Notes: generated by a model from the sequence alone, not told the origin. Shown: positions 49,011 to 58,768, numbered from the stretch's first letter. The stretch: 64,000 nt of DNA from WHSO01 sp963732875 (GCA_963732875.1 CAVTBD010000001.1:1-64000), one strand, 5' to 3'. Numbers and translations: made by a program.

Positions 49011-49940
49011 TCAGTTGTCCGCCTTCACCCGGTAGGCCGACCACGGCACGGTCGCGTCCTGGACGCCGCCGGACAGATGCACCGTGCCCTCGATGCGGTC
49101 GCCCTTGACCGTACCGACGAAGTCGTGGCGCACGATGCGCTCCTCCATCTCGCCGGTGGCCGAGAATGCGATCCTGTCTCCAGTAATCTTCGCGTCGTGG
49201 ATGCGCATGTTGTTGAGGTTGACCACCAGCTTGCCGTCGATGTCCTGGAAGTGCTGGCCGATGTGGCCTTCGTACTTCACCGCGCCGTTGAAGTAGGCGG
49301 GGTACGACACGGTCCAGTTCCACTGGCCCGCGACGTGGGCCGGCACCACCCAGTAGTAGACGATGTCCTCCTCGCCGCGGGTCTCGGACGGGATCACCGT
49401 GGCCTTATCGAAGCGCCAGTCGCCGAGGTGGTAGTCGTGGGAGACGATGCGCGTGCCCGGCTTGAGCGCGAACAGCTTGGGCCGCAGGCGCAGCACCACC
49501 TCGGGCAGCAGGTACATGGTGACGATAGTGGCGCGCGAGAAATCTTCCTTGAACAGGTCGCGGACGTAGAATTTGGCGCGCGCGCCGACGCCTTCCTTGG
49601 CGGCGCGCGCGTTCGCGACCTTGACCAGGCCTTCGTTGAGATCGACGCCGTAGCCCGACGCGCCGTAGCTCTTGGCGGCGGCGATCACGATGCGCCCGTC
49701 GCCCGAGCCGAGGTCGATGACGTAGTCCTTTGGCGTCGGCTTGGCGAACCTGAACATCGCGTCGAGCACCTTGTTGCCCGACGGCACGAACGGCACGTCG
49801 AGCTGGTCGGAACGGTTCTCGACCTCGGGCGTGACCTCCTGGGCCGACGGCGCGAGGGGAACGAGAGCGGACGCGAAGACGATGGCGGCGGCGAATATGG
49901 CGGCGCGGCGCGCGCGGCACCACGAGACGGTCGCAAACAT
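49011..49940 (-). CDS. SAM methyltransferase of FAM173/ANTKMT type with signal peptide
   Basis: A 309-residue protein. Residues 1-33 look like a signal peptide or anchor (AAIFAAAIVFASALVPLA, then SAQ). The methyltransferase part follows with DVPFVPSG, motif I VIDLGSGDGRI (74-84), VDLNEGLV and AKFYVRDLFKEDFSRATIV. This pattern resembles the eukaryotic mitochondrial FAM173/ANTKMT lysine methyltransferases, by memory. A beta-rich C-terminal domain of about 110 residues has no parallel I recognise. SAM is not expected in the periplasm, so the location and function are puzzling. Confidence 0.75.
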   Translation of the reverse strand: MFATVSWCRARRAAIFAAAIVFASALVPLAPSAQEVTPEVENRSDQLDVPFVPSGNKVLDAMFRFAKPTPKDYVIDLGSGDGRIVIAAAKSYGASGYGVDLNEGLVKVANARAAKEGVGARAKFYVRDLFKEDFSRATIVTMYLLPEVVLRLRPKLFALKPGTRIVSHDYHLGDWRFDKATVIPSETRGEEDIVYYWVVPAHVAGQWNWTVSYPAYFNGAVKYEGHIGQHFQDIDGKLVVNLNNMRIHDAKITGDRIAFSATGEMEERIVRHDFVGTVKGDRIEGTVHLSGGVQDATVPWSAYRVKADN

Positions 49941-50019
49941 GGACAGAGCCTCCCGAGAGCCTGATCGGCTCGGATCGGAACGATCCCGAGCCGTAAATCA
50001 GGCTCTACACTTTGAATTC

Positions 50020-50069
50020 AGAGCAGGATTCACGGTTCAGATTGTTTCAATCTGAACCGACCCTGCTCT
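50020..50069. repeat. 49-bp palindromic repeat, copy 2
   Basis: Same pattern as at 36898: AGAGCAGG...CCTGCTCT outside, CGGTTCAGATTG...CAATCTGAACCG inside, so this copy has a longer perfect inner stem (12 bp). It sits in the 345-base gap 49941-50285, which otherwise holds only the gltB terminator. Confidence 0.85.
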
Positions 50070-50229
50070 GGCGAATCGACAGGATCGAACGCACACGCCG
50101 CCCGACGGCTTGGGCGGCGGAGCGATCCCGCTCCGCTGTCGCGCCGGTTCGGCCCGGTGCCGGGGGTGTCGTCTCGGAAATGGATTCCGCACGGGGATTG
50201 CGGCTTAAATATGACCCAGAGAGGGGGAG

Positions 50230-50257
50230 AAAAAGGGCGGCGCCATGGGCGCCGCCC
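50230..50257 (-). terminator. Rho-independent terminator of gltB
   Basis: A perfect 10-bp GC stem (GGGCGGCGCC/GGCGCCGCCC, loop ATG) followed on the minus strand by TTTTTCTC, 29 bases after the gltB stop. Confidence 0.9.
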
Positions 50258-50285
50258 TCCTGTCTTCGGCCTGCTTGAGCCCCGC

Positions 50286-53200
50286 TCAGGCGCGCTCGGC
50301 GCCGGCCTGTTCGGCCTGCTCGCGGCTCACCGGGTGCTCCAGGATCGCCAGCATCTCGCGCGGGATCACCTGCCAGAACTTGCCCTTCTCACGGTTCCAG
50401 GCATTGAGCAGCCGTTCGGCGAAGCGCGACTGGGTGTTCTCCACGTGCCGCTCGACCAGGCGCTTCAAGCGCTTTTCCCAGTACGGCATCTCGATGCGCT
50501 GCCACACCAGGGTCTCGGGGTTGAGGCGTTCCTCGAACGAGCCGTCGGAGTCGTAGACGAACGCCATGCCGCCGGTCATGCCGGCGCCGAAGTTGTCGCC
50601 GACCGGGCCGAGGATCACGACCGTGCCGCCGGTCATGTACTCGCAGCCGTTGGAACCGCAGCCTTCCACCACCGCTTCCGCGCCCGAGTTGCGCACGCAG
50701 AAACGCTCGCCCGCCTGGCCCGCCGCGAACAGGGAGCCCGCGGTCGCGCCGTAGAGCACGGTATTGCCGACGATGGTGTTCTCGTTGGAGACCAGCGGCG
50801 AAGACGCCAGCGGCCGCACCACGATGGTGCCGCCCGACAGGCCCTTGCCGCAGTAGTCGTTGGCATCGCCGAACACCTCGAGCTTGAGGCCCTGCACCGC
50901 GAAGGCGCCGAGCGACTGGCCCGCGGTGCCGCGCAGGCGCACCGTCACCTGGCCCGGTTCCAGCTTGTCCATGCCGAAGCGGCGCACGATCGCCGACGAC
51001 AGCTTGGCGCCGATGGCGCGCTGGGTGTTGCGGACGTTGTACTGGAGCTGCATTTTCTCGCCCACTTCGAGCGCGGGCGCGGCGTCTTCGATCATCTCCG
51101 CGTCCAGGGTCTCGGGCACCTCGTTGCGACCCTCGATGGTGCAGAAGCGCGCGAGATGACCAGCGTCGGCCATGGCCAGCAGCGGGTTGAGGTCGAGGTC
51201 GTCGAGATGCTCCGAGCCGCGGCTCACCTGGGTCAGCAGGTCGGTGCGGCCGATGACTTCCTTGATGGAACGGGCACCGAGGCCGGCGAGGATCTCGCGC
51301 ACCTCTTCGGCGATGAAGCTCATCAGGTTGACGATCTTCTCGGGAGTCCCGGTGAACTTCTCGCGCAGCTTGGGCGACTGGGTGCACACGCCGACCGGGC
51401 AGGTGTTGGAGTGGCACTGGCGCACCATGATGCAGCCCATGGCGACGAGGCTGATGGTGCCGATGCCGAACTCCTCGGCGCCGAGCAGCGCCGCCATCAC
51501 CACGTCGCGGCCGGTCTTGAAGCCGCCGTCGACGCGCAGCGTCACGCGGTGGCGCAGCTGGTTGAGCGTCAGCACCTGGTTGACCTCGCTCAACCCCATC
51601 TCCCACGGGAGCCCTGCGTACTTGATCGAGCTCTGGGGCGAGGCGCCGGTGCCGCCCGAGTGGCCGGAGATCAGGATGGTGTCGGCCTTGGCCTTGGCGA
51701 CGCCCGCCGCGATGGTGCCGATGCCGGTCTGGGACACCAGCTTCACGCATACCTTGGCGTCGGGGTTGATCTGCTTCAAGTCGTAGATCAGCTGCGCCAG
51801 GTCCTCGATCGAGTAGATGTCGTGGTGCGGCGGCGGCGAGATCAGCGTGATGCCGGGCGTCGAATGACGCAGGCGCGCGATCATCTCGGTCACCTTGATG
51901 CCGGGCAGTTGGCCGCCCTCGCCGGGCTTTGCGCCCTGGGCGATCTTGATCTCGAGCTCGCGGCAGTTGTTGAGGTATTCCGCGGTCACGCCGAAGCGGC
52001 CCGACGCCACCTGCTTGATGGCGGAGGACGCGTTGTCGCCGTTGGAGCGCGGCCGGTAGCGCGCCGGGTCCTCGCCGCCCTCGCCCGAGTCCGAGCGCGC
52101 GCCGATGCGGTTCATGGCGATCGAGAGCGTCTCGTGGGCTTCCGGCGACAGTGCGCCGAGCGAGATGCCGGGCGCGACCAGACGGCGGCGGATGTCGGTG
52201 ATCGATTCCACCGCCTCGAGGTCGACCGGCGGCATGATCTCCTTGAAGTCGAGCAGGTCGCGCAGGTTCACCGGCGAGCCCGAGCGGGTCATGTCGGAGA
52301 AGCGCTTGTAGACGGTATAGCTGTCGCTCGCCACCGCCTCCTGAAGCGTGTGGATCATGTCGCCCGAGAGCGCATGGGCCTCGCCCGAGCGGCGGAACAC
52401 GTAGAAGCCGCCGACCGGGAGCGTGACGTTGCCGGCCTGGTAGGCGTCGTCGTGCAGGTCGGCCGACTTGCGCTGTATGCCCGACAGCCCGATGCCGGAG
52501 ATGCGGGACGTCATGCCGGGGAAGTATTCGGCGACCAGCGCGCGGGAAAGCCCCACCGCCTCGAAGTTGTAGCCGCCGCGGTAGGACGACAGCACCGAGA
52601 TGCCCATCTTCGACATGACCTTGAGCAGGCCCGCGTCCGCCGCCTTCTTGTAGTTATGCACGCAGTCCTCGGGCGTGAGGCCCGGGAACAGGCCGCGCCG
52701 GTGGCGGTCCTTGATGGACTCCTCGGCGAGGTAGGCGTTGACCGTGGTCGCGCCGACGCCGATCAGCACGGCGAAGTAATGCACGTCCATGCATTCGCCG
52801 GTGCGCACGTTGAGCGAGGTGAAGGTGCGGAGCTGCTGGCGCACGAGGTGGGTATGCACCGCGCCCGCGGCGAGGATCATCGGGATCGCCGTGCGCTTGG
52901 GGCCCATGCCCTGGTCGGTCAGGATCACGTGCACGGCACCGCCGCGCACCGCGTCCTCGGCCTCGCGCTGGATGCGGTCGATCGCCTCGCGCAGCGCGCC
53001 CTCGCCCTTCGCCACGTCGAAAGTGCAGTCGAGCTCGACGGCGTTGCGGCCCATGTAGTCGCGCATGGCCTGGAACTCGGCGTTGGACAGCACCGGGGTC
53101 TCGAGCTGCAGCAGATGGGTCTGCGACTCGTCCTCGTCGAGAATGTTGCCGAGGTTGCCGAGCCGCGTCTTGATGCTCATCTGGTAGTTCTCGCGCAGGC

Positions 53201-54866
53201 TGTCGATCGGCGGGTTGGTGACCTGCGAGAAGTTCTGGCGGAAGAAGTGATGCAGACCGCGGTAGCGCTCCGACAGCACCGCGAGCGGCGTGTCGTCGCC
53301 CATGGAGCCGATCGGCTCCTTGCCGTCCTCCACCATGGGGTGGAGGATCATCTCGAGCTCCTCCATGGTGTAGCCGAGCGCACGCTGGCGCTGGCGCAGC
53401 TCGTCGCGCTCGTAGAGCGGCGCCGCTTCCTTCTCGGCGCGGATCAGCGAATCGAGCGGCTTGATGTTGCGGACCCACCTGGAATAGGGGCTGCGTCCGG
53501 CGAGCATGTCCTTGAGCTCGGCGTTGGCGTAGAACTTCCCTTCGTGCAGGTCGACGCCGATCATGCCGCCCGGGCCGACGCGGCCCTTGCGGGTGATGTT
53601 CGATTCGCTGACCGGCACCATGCCCGATTCCGAGCCGACGATGAGCAGGCCGTCGCGCGTCAGCGTGTAGCGCATCGGGCGCAGGCCGTTGCGGTCCATG
53701 CCGGCGATCACCCAGCGGCCGTCGGTGGCGCACACCGCGGCGGGGCCGTCCCACGGCTCCATCACGCAGTTGCAGTAGGAATAGAAGTCCTTGTGGCTGT
53801 CGGGCATCAGCGCCTTGTTGGCCCAGGAATCCGGGATCAGCATGGACTTGACCATGGGCGCCGGGCGGCCGGCGCGCGCCAGCACCTCGAACACCGCGTC
53901 GAGCGCGGCCGAATCGGACGAGCCCGACTGGATCACCGGCTTGATGTCGGCGATGTGGTCGCCGAACACGTCCGACGCCATGCGCGTCTCGTGGCTCTTC
54001 ATCCAGTTGGTGTTGCCGCGCAGCGTGTTGATCTCGCCGTTGTGGGCGAGCATGCGGAACGGCTGCGCCAGGCGCCAGTTGGGGAAGGTGTTGGTCGAGT
54101 AGCGCTGGTGGATGATCGCGAACGACGAGATGAACCGCTCGTCGAGCAGGTCCGGGTAGAACTGGTCCACCTGCTCGGCGAGGAACAGGCCCTTGTAGAT
54201 GATCGAGCGGCAGCTCAGCGAGCAGATGTAGAAGTCGGAGATGTATTCCGACAGCACGCGCTTCTCGATGCGCCGGCGGATGACGTAGAGGTCGGTCTCG
54301 AACTGGGCCTGGCCGACGCCCGGGTTGGACGCGATCATGATCTGCTCGATCTCGGGCCGCGTGGCGTTGGCCTTGTCGCCGATCACCTCCACGTTCACCG
54401 GCACCTGGCGCCAGCCGTAGATGGTGTAGCCGAAGTTCAGGATCTCGCTCTCGACGATGGTGCGGCAGCGCTCGAGCTGGTTGAGGTCGGCCTTGGGCAG
54501 GAACACCATGCCGACGCCGAGGCGCCCCGAGCGCGGCTCGTGGCCGGTACGCGCGATGTGCTCCTTGAAGAAGTCCTGGGGGATCTCGACGTGGATGCCG
54601 GCGCCGTCGCCGGTCTTGCCGTCGGCGTCCACGGCGCCGCGGTGCCACAGCGCCTTGAGCGCGTTGATGGCGGCCACCACCACCTCGCGGCGCGGCTTGC
54701 CGTCGAGTGCCGCGACCAGGCCGACGCCGCAGGCGTCGTGCTCCTGGGACGGATGATAGGCGTGGGCGGCTTCCAGGGTCTCGGCGTTGCGGCGCCACAG
54801 GCGCACGCTCTCTTCACCGCTCGTCAGCCCGTTCATCGGCCCATTCATCGGAATATTCTTGTCCAT
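50286..54866 (-). CDS. gltB: Glutamate synthase (NADPH) large subunit
   Basis: A 1,526-residue GltB: N-terminal glutaminase domain whose nucleophile is C46 (EHDACGVGLVA) after a 45-residue leader, FMN-binding synthase domain with the 3Fe-4S motif CHSNTCPVGVC, and the C-terminal glutamate synthase beta-helix domain. It transfers glutamine amide nitrogen to 2-oxoglutarate. ATG 54866 fits the length. gltD precedes it by 13 bases on the same strand, so they form an operon; nitrogen control is likely but no site is identified. Confidence 0.97.
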   Translation of the reverse strand: MDKNIPMNGPMNGLTSGEESVRLWRRNAETLEAAHAYHPSQEHDACGVGLVAALDGKPRREVVVAAINALKALWHRGAVDADGKTGDGAGIHVEIPQDFFKEHIARTGHEPRSGRLGVGMVFLPKADLNQLERCRTIVESEILNFGYTIYGWRQVPVNVEVIGDKANATRPEIEQIMIASNPGVGQAQFETDLYVIRRRIEKRVLSEYISDFYICSLSCRSIIYKGLFLAEQVDQFYPDLLDERFISSFAIIHQRYSTNTFPNWRLAQPFRMLAHNGEINTLRGNTNWMKSHETRMASDVFGDHIADIKPVIQSGSSDSAALDAVFEVLARAGRPAPMVKSMLIPDSWANKALMPDSHKDFYSYCNCVMEPWDGPAAVCATDGRWVIAGMDRNGLRPMRYTLTRDGLLIVGSESGMVPVSESNITRKGRVGPGGMIGVDLHEGKFYANAELKDMLAGRSPYSRWVRNIKPLDSLIRAEKEAAPLYERDELRQRQRALGYTMEELEMILHPMVEDGKEPIGSMGDDTPLAVLSERYRGLHHFFRQNFSQVTNPPIDSLRENYQMSIKTRLGNLGNILDEDESQTHLLQLETPVLSNAEFQAMRDYMGRNAVELDCTFDVAKGEGALREAIDRIQREAEDAVRGGAVHVILTDQGMGPKRTAIPMILAAGAVHTHLVRQQLRTFTSLNVRTGECMDVHYFAVLIGVGATTVNAYLAEESIKDRHRRGLFPGLTPEDCVHNYKKAADAGLLKVMSKMGISVLSSYRGGYNFEAVGLSRALVAEYFPGMTSRISGIGLSGIQRKSADLHDDAYQAGNVTLPVGGFYVFRRSGEAHALSGDMIHTLQEAVASDSYTVYKRFSDMTRSGSPVNLRDLLDFKEIMPPVDLEAVESITDIRRRLVAPGISLGALSPEAHETLSIAMNRIGARSDSGEGGEDPARYRPRSNGDNASSAIKQVASGRFGVTAEYLNNCRELEIKIAQGAKPGEGGQLPGIKVTEMIARLRHSTPGITLISPPPHHDIYSIEDLAQLIYDLKQINPDAKVCVKLVSQTGIGTIAAGVAKAKADTILISGHSGGTGASPQSSIKYAGLPWEMGLSEVNQVLTLNQLRHRVTLRVDGGFKTGRDVVMAALLGAEEFGIGTISLVAMGCIMVRQCHSNTCPVGVCTQSPKLREKFTGTPEKIVNLMSFIAEEVREILAGLGARSIKEVIGRTDLLTQVSRGSEHLDDLDLNPLLAMADAGHLARFCTIEGRNEVPETLDAEMIEDAAPALEVGEKMQLQYNVRNTQRAIGAKLSSAIVRRFGMDKLEPGQVTVRLRGTAGQSLGAFAVQGLKLEVFGDANDYCGKGLSGGTIVVRPLASSPLVSNENTIVGNTVLYGATAGSLFAAGQAGERFCVRNSGAEAVVEGCGSNGCEYMTGGTVVILGPVGDNFGAGMTGGMAFVYDSDGSFEERLNPETLVWQRIEMPYWEKRLKRLVERHVENTQSRFAERLLNAWNREKGKFWQVIPREMLAILEHPVSREQAEQAGAERA

Positions 54867-54879
54867 CGCGGGGGTCCCC

Positions 54880-56325
54880 CTATTCGGCGGCGCTGCGCGC
54901 GCCGGCGTGGGCGCGGGTCTCGCACCAGGCATGGATCGCGTCGGCGGCCTGACGGCCGTCGTGGATCGCCCACACCACCAGCGAGGCGCCGCGCACGATG
55001 TCGCCGGCGGCGAACACGCCGTCCACGGACGTCATCAGGTTGCGGTAGTTCACCTTGATCGTGCCCCAGCGGGTCACGGTGAGATCGGGCTCGCCGAACA
55101 GGGTCGGCAGGTCCTCAGGGTCGAAGCCGAGCGCCTTGATGACGAGATCGGCGTCCTCGGTGAAGCTCGAGCCCTCGATCGGCTCCGGCGTCTGGCGGCC
55201 CGACGCGTCGGGCACGCCGAGGTGGATGCGCTGGGAGCGCACGCCCGCGACCTTGCCGTTGCCGAGCATCGCCTCGGGTGCGGCCAGCCACACGAACTCG
55301 ACGCCTTCCTCCTCGGCGTGGGCTACCTCGCGGCGCGAGCCGGGCATGTTGTCTCGGTCGCGGCGATAGAGGCACTTGACCGACCTGGCGCCCTGGCGCA
55401 CGGCGGTGCGTACGCAGTCCATGGCGGTGTCGCCGCCGCCGATCACGACCACGCTGCGGCCGTGGGCGTCGAGCGTGCCGTCCTCGAACAGCGGCACCTT
55501 GTCGCCGAGGCCCTTGCGGTTGGACGCGGTGAGGTAGTCCATCGCCTGGAAGATGCCCTTGAGGCCGGCGCCCGGCATCTTGAGGTCGCGTGCCTTGTAG
55601 ACGCCGGTAGCGATCAGCACCGCGTCGTGGCGCTGGCGCAGTTCGGCGAGCGTCGCGTCGCGGCCGACCTCGAAGTCGAGGTGGAAGGTGATGCCGCCGT
55701 CGGCCAGCAGCTTCGCGCGCCGCGCGACGATCTCCTTCTCCAGCTTGAAGTTGGGAATGCCGTAGATCAGGAGCCCGCCGACCCGGTCGTAGCGGTCGTA
55801 GACGTGGACCGCGTAGCCGCGCCGGCGGAGCTGCTCGGCGGCGGCGAGGCCGGCCGGCCCGGCGCCGATGATGCCGGCCGAGCGGCCGTTCTCGCGCGCG
55901 GGCTTGGGCGGCTTGACCCAGCCTTTCTGGAACGCGGTGTCGGTGATGTACTTCTCGACCGCGCCGATCGTGACGGTGCCGTGGCCCGACTGCTCGAGCA
56001 CGCAGTTGCCTTCGCACAGGCGGTCCTGGGGGCAGATGCGGCCGCACACCTCGGGCATGTTGTTGGTGGCGGCGGAGACCTCGTAGGCCTCCTCGAGCCG
56101 GCCCTCGGCGGTCAGCTTGAGCCAGTCCGGGATGTTGTTGGAGACCGGGCAGTGCACCTGGCAGAACGGCACGCCGCATTGGGAACAGCGCGCGGCCTGC
56201 TCGGCGGCGCCCTCGTCGGAGAACTTGCCGTAGATCTCGCCGAAGTCGTCGCGGCGCTGGTCGGCGCCGCGCTTGTCGGGCATCTGGCCGGTGCGGCCGA
56301 TGAACTTGAGCATTTGCTGGGGCAT
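54880..56325 (-). CDS. gltD: Glutamate synthase small subunit
   Basis: A 481-residue flavoprotein delivering NADPH electrons to GltB. N-terminal cysteine-rich motifs (CSQCGVPFC, CPVSNNIP, CGRICPQDRLCEGNC) bind iron-sulfur clusters; FAD and NADPH motifs are GAGPAGLAAAEQLRRRG and VIGGGDTAMDC. ATG 56325 (MPQQMLKF) is supported by the usual N-terminus. It lies first in the operon with gltB. Confidence 0.95.
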   Translation of the reverse strand: MPQQMLKFIGRTGQMPDKRGADQRRDDFGEIYGKFSDEGAAEQAARCSQCGVPFCQVHCPVSNNIPDWLKLTAEGRLEEAYEVSAATNNMPEVCGRICPQDRLCEGNCVLEQSGHGTVTIGAVEKYITDTAFQKGWVKPPKPARENGRSAGIIGAGPAGLAAAEQLRRRGYAVHVYDRYDRVGGLLIYGIPNFKLEKEIVARRAKLLADGGITFHLDFEVGRDATLAELRQRHDAVLIATGVYKARDLKMPGAGLKGIFQAMDYLTASNRKGLGDKVPLFEDGTLDAHGRSVVVIGGGDTAMDCVRTAVRQGARSVKCLYRRDRDNMPGSRREVAHAEEEGVEFVWLAAPEAMLGNGKVAGVRSQRIHLGVPDASGRQTPEPIEGSSFTEDADLVIKALGFDPEDLPTLFGEPDLTVTRWGTIKVNYRNLMTSVDGVFAAGDIVRGASLVVWAIHDGRQAADAIHAWCETRAHAGARSAAE

Positions 56326-56547
56326 GCCTGCGGTGCCCTTTCCGAACAAAAAGCCTACCTTGACGATCCGGGACCGGCATGGCCCCGGACAACACCCACG
56401 GTTTGCGCGCACTGGCCAGCCCCGCCCGCGCGGGGTGGGTAATCATGGCCAAGGTTCCGGCCTTCATCCTGAAGGGGGTGGCGCTCACACGCGTATTCGA
56501 GCTCTACATATGGGACAGAGGCCGGAAATGCGAGCGAAAACGTACAT

Positions 56548-56570
56548 AAAGGTCAAATATACTGACCTTT
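56548..56570. promoter_or_regulatory. Perfect 8-bp inverted repeat, candidate operator between gltD and uppP
   Basis: AAAGGTCA-N7-TGACCTTT is a perfect dyad in a 497-base divergent gap that has no gene. The AATATAC centre is AT-rich, and the site is 223 bases upstream of gltD's start. A dimeric regulator site is possible. Confidence 0.55.
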
Positions 56571-56692
56571 CAAGGCGGGCGAATTGCCCCGGCGGCCATG
56601 ACATGGCCGTGAAACGCCGATGGCAGGGAAGAAACAGCGGCCATTTAGTACCGTTATGGAACTATCTTGACCGAAACTTTGTGGCCGGTGCG

Positions 56693-56723
56693 TTGCAACG
56701 GGCGCAATATCCTGTGCTATAAG
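56693..56723 (+). promoter_or_regulatory. Putative promoter for uppP
   Basis: TTGCAA (56693) and CTATAA (56717) are separated by 18 bases, about 100 bases upstream of the uppP start codon. Confidence 0.4.
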
Positions 56724-56822
56724 CGGTTTGCGGTAGGTTCCCGGGCCATGGCCCGCGCCATGGGGGGAGGGGCGGACCGCCACCGGCCTGCGCCCGCGGG
56801 CTGCCAGCAGAGGGGCCGTTGC

Positions 56823-57662
56823 GTGAGCGTCACCCAGATCATCGTGGTTTCCCTGGTCCAGGGCATCACGGAATTCCTGCCGATCTCGTCCCAGGCCCAC
56901 CTTATCCTGGTACCGCGGCTCACCGACTGGTGCAACCCGGGGCTGGCCCTGGACATCGCCGTGCAGGTCGGCGCGCTCGCCGCCGTGATGCTGTACTTCT
57001 GGCGCGAGTGCTTCGCCATGGGCCGGGGTGCGCTCAACCTCGTACGCGGCAGGATGACGCGGGAGGGCCGGCTGCTGCTGCTGATCGTGCTGGCGACCCT
57101 GCCGGTGCTGGCGGCGGGCTATCTGGTCAAGGAAACCGTGGGCGGCGACTTCCGCAGCCTCACGGTGATCGGCTGGGCGACCCTGATCTGGGGCTTCGGC
57201 CTGTGGCTGGCCGACCGCTACGGGCTCCGGGTGCGCCGGGTCGAGCACATGACCTGGGGCTCGGCGCTGACCATCGGCGTGTTCCAGATGCTCGCCCTGG
57301 TGCCCGGCACCTCGCGCTCGGGCATCACCATGATCGCCGCGCGCCTGCTCGGTTTCGAACGCACCGACGCGGCGCGCTTCTCAATGCTGATGGCGATTCC
57401 GGTGATCGCGGCGGCCGCCATGCTGGCCGGACTCGACATCGCCCGGGCCGGCACCGCCCACCTCACCCGCGAGGCGCTGCTGGCGGGCGCGATCACCTTT
57501 GTGTGTGCGCTCGCCGCCATCGCGTTGCTGCTGCGCTGGCTCAGGCGCGCGACTTTCGCGCCGTTCGTGGTCTACCGGATCGTGCTGGGACTGGTGCTGC
57601 TGGGCGCGGTCTACGGCTACGGCATCGGCGACGCCGCGCTCACCGCCGCCTGCCCGATGTAA
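56823..57662 (+). CDS. uppP: Undecaprenyl-diphosphatase
   Basis: A 279-residue BacA-type enzyme that recycles the lipid carrier for peptidoglycan and surface polysaccharides in the inner membrane. Signature E17 and SSQAHL (22-27) near the N-terminus and PGTSRSG near 164-170 are both present, with about eight hydrophobic segments. The start is GTG 56823; the open frame before it has no family similarity. It is convergent with the NDUFA9-like gene, one base away. Confidence 0.95.
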   Translation: MSVTQIIVVSLVQGITEFLPISSQAHLILVPRLTDWCNPGLALDIAVQVGALAAVMLYFWRECFAMGRGALNLVRGRMTREGRLLLLIVLATLPVLAAGYLVKETVGGDFRSLTVIGWATLIWGFGLWLADRYGLRVRRVEHMTWGSALTIGVFQMLALVPGTSRSGITMIAARLLGFERTDAARFSMLMAIPVIAAAAMLAGLDIARAGTAHLTREALLAGAITFVCALAAIALLLRWLRRATFAPFVVYRIVLGLVLLGAVYGYGIGDAALTAACPM

Positions 57663-57663
57663 G

Positions 57664-58620
57664 TTACGCCTGCGACGGCTTGAACCGGCCGGTGGCGCGG
57701 AACCGGTCGAGGTAGCCGGGCAGGATCGCCTCGGCCGCGGTCGGGCGAATGCCGAGCGCCTCGAAGCCTTCCCCCGTCACCACGCTGTCGCTGCGCAGCA
57801 GCCGCGCCTGGTCGCTGGTCAGCGCCGGCGGCAGGCCGCACCAGGCGACCACGTCGCCCACCCGGCCGATCACGTCGGCGAGCGCCATCGGCAGCGGCAT
57901 CAGGATACGGTCGCGCCCGGTCACCGCCAGGATCAGCGCCAGCACCTCTCGGAAGCTGTAGACCCTGGGGCCGCCGAGCTCGAAGGTGCGGCCACGCAGC
58001 GCCCGCACGGTCAGCGCGCGGAACACCGCCTCCGCCACGTCGGCGACGTAGACCGGCTGGAACCGGTTGTGGCCGCCGCCGAACAGCGGCAGCACCGGGC
58101 TCAGGCGGGCGAGCGCGGCGAAGCGGTTGAAGAAATCGTCCTCGGGCCCGAACACCACCGAGGGGCGGAAGATCGTCGCGGCCGGGAACCCCGCCCGCAG
58201 CGCCGCTTCACCGGCCGCCTTGGAGATGGCGTAACGGGCCGCGGCATCGGGCGCGGCGCCCACCGCCGAGACGTGCACCAGCGCCCCGGTCCCGGCCGCC
58301 GTGGCGGCCTTGGCGATGATGCCGGGTGCCGTGCCGTGCAGGTCGTCGAACCGGGTGCGCCGGGTCTCGTACAGGATCCCGACCAGGTTGACCGCGGCCT
58401 CCGAGCCTTCCAGCGCGCGCGCCACCAGGGCGGGATCGCGCACGTCGCAGCGGAGCGGCATGATCTGGCCGACGTTGCCCATGGGCTGGAGCATGGCGGC
58501 GGCGCCCGTGTCGCGCACCGCCGCGACCACCCGGCAGCCGGCCGTGGCGAGGCGGCGCACCACATGACGACCGAGGAAGCCGGACGCCCCGAAAACCGTA
58601 ACCTGGGAAGGAACCATCAT
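57664..58620 (-). CDS. NDUFA9-type NAD(P)H-binding protein
   Basis: A protein of about 318 residues with an atypical SDR fold: FGASGFLGRHVVRRL at the N-terminus, NLVGILYETRRTRF, then KAAGEAALRAGFP and RPSVVFGPEDDFFNRF. This is the pattern of complex I NDUFA9-like proteins common in alphaproteobacteria and likely to be assembly factors or redox proteins. The start is ATG 58620 or 58617; GGGAGATC fits the second better. Confidence 0.85.
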   Translation of the reverse strand: MMVPSQVTVFGASGFLGRHVVRRLATAGCRVVAAVRDTGAAAMLQPMGNVGQIMPLRCDVRDPALVARALEGSEAAVNLVGILYETRRTRFDDLHGTAPGIIAKAATAAGTGALVHVSAVGAAPDAAARYAISKAAGEAALRAGFPAATIFRPSVVFGPEDDFFNRFAALARLSPVLPLFGGGHNRFQPVYVADVAEAVFRALTVRALRGRTFELGGPRVYSFREVLALILAVTGRDRILMPLPMALADVIGRVGDVVAWCGLPPALTSDQARLLRSDSVVTGEGFEALGIRPTAAEAILPGYLDRFRATGRFKPSQA

Positions 58621-58739
58621 GATCTCCCGCGCCGCGGCGCCGTTCACGTTCATACCGGGATGACTGCGCCCTATATTAGATGACGACACCGGGCGTCAAG
58701 GAAAGAGCCCCGTGGGGACATCCGGCGCCCTTATCCCCG

Positions 58740-58768
58740 TTGACTTTGGCGGGGACGAAGTTTATTCA
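58740..58768 (+). promoter_or_regulatory. Promoter for tRNA-Leu
   Basis: TTGACT, 17 bases, TATTCA: a near-consensus sigma-70 pair whose transcript would begin about 65 bases before the tRNA. Confidence 0.6.

Noticed and set aside
50157..55058. A 1,633-codon open frame on the plus strand
   Set aside because: It is the antisense of gltB, lacks a recognisable domain and has the Arg/His-rich composition of GC-rich shadow frames.
56667..56822. An extended N-terminus for UppP
   Set aside because: The UppP family begins at about the GTG 56823 position, and the extra residues have no similarity to it.
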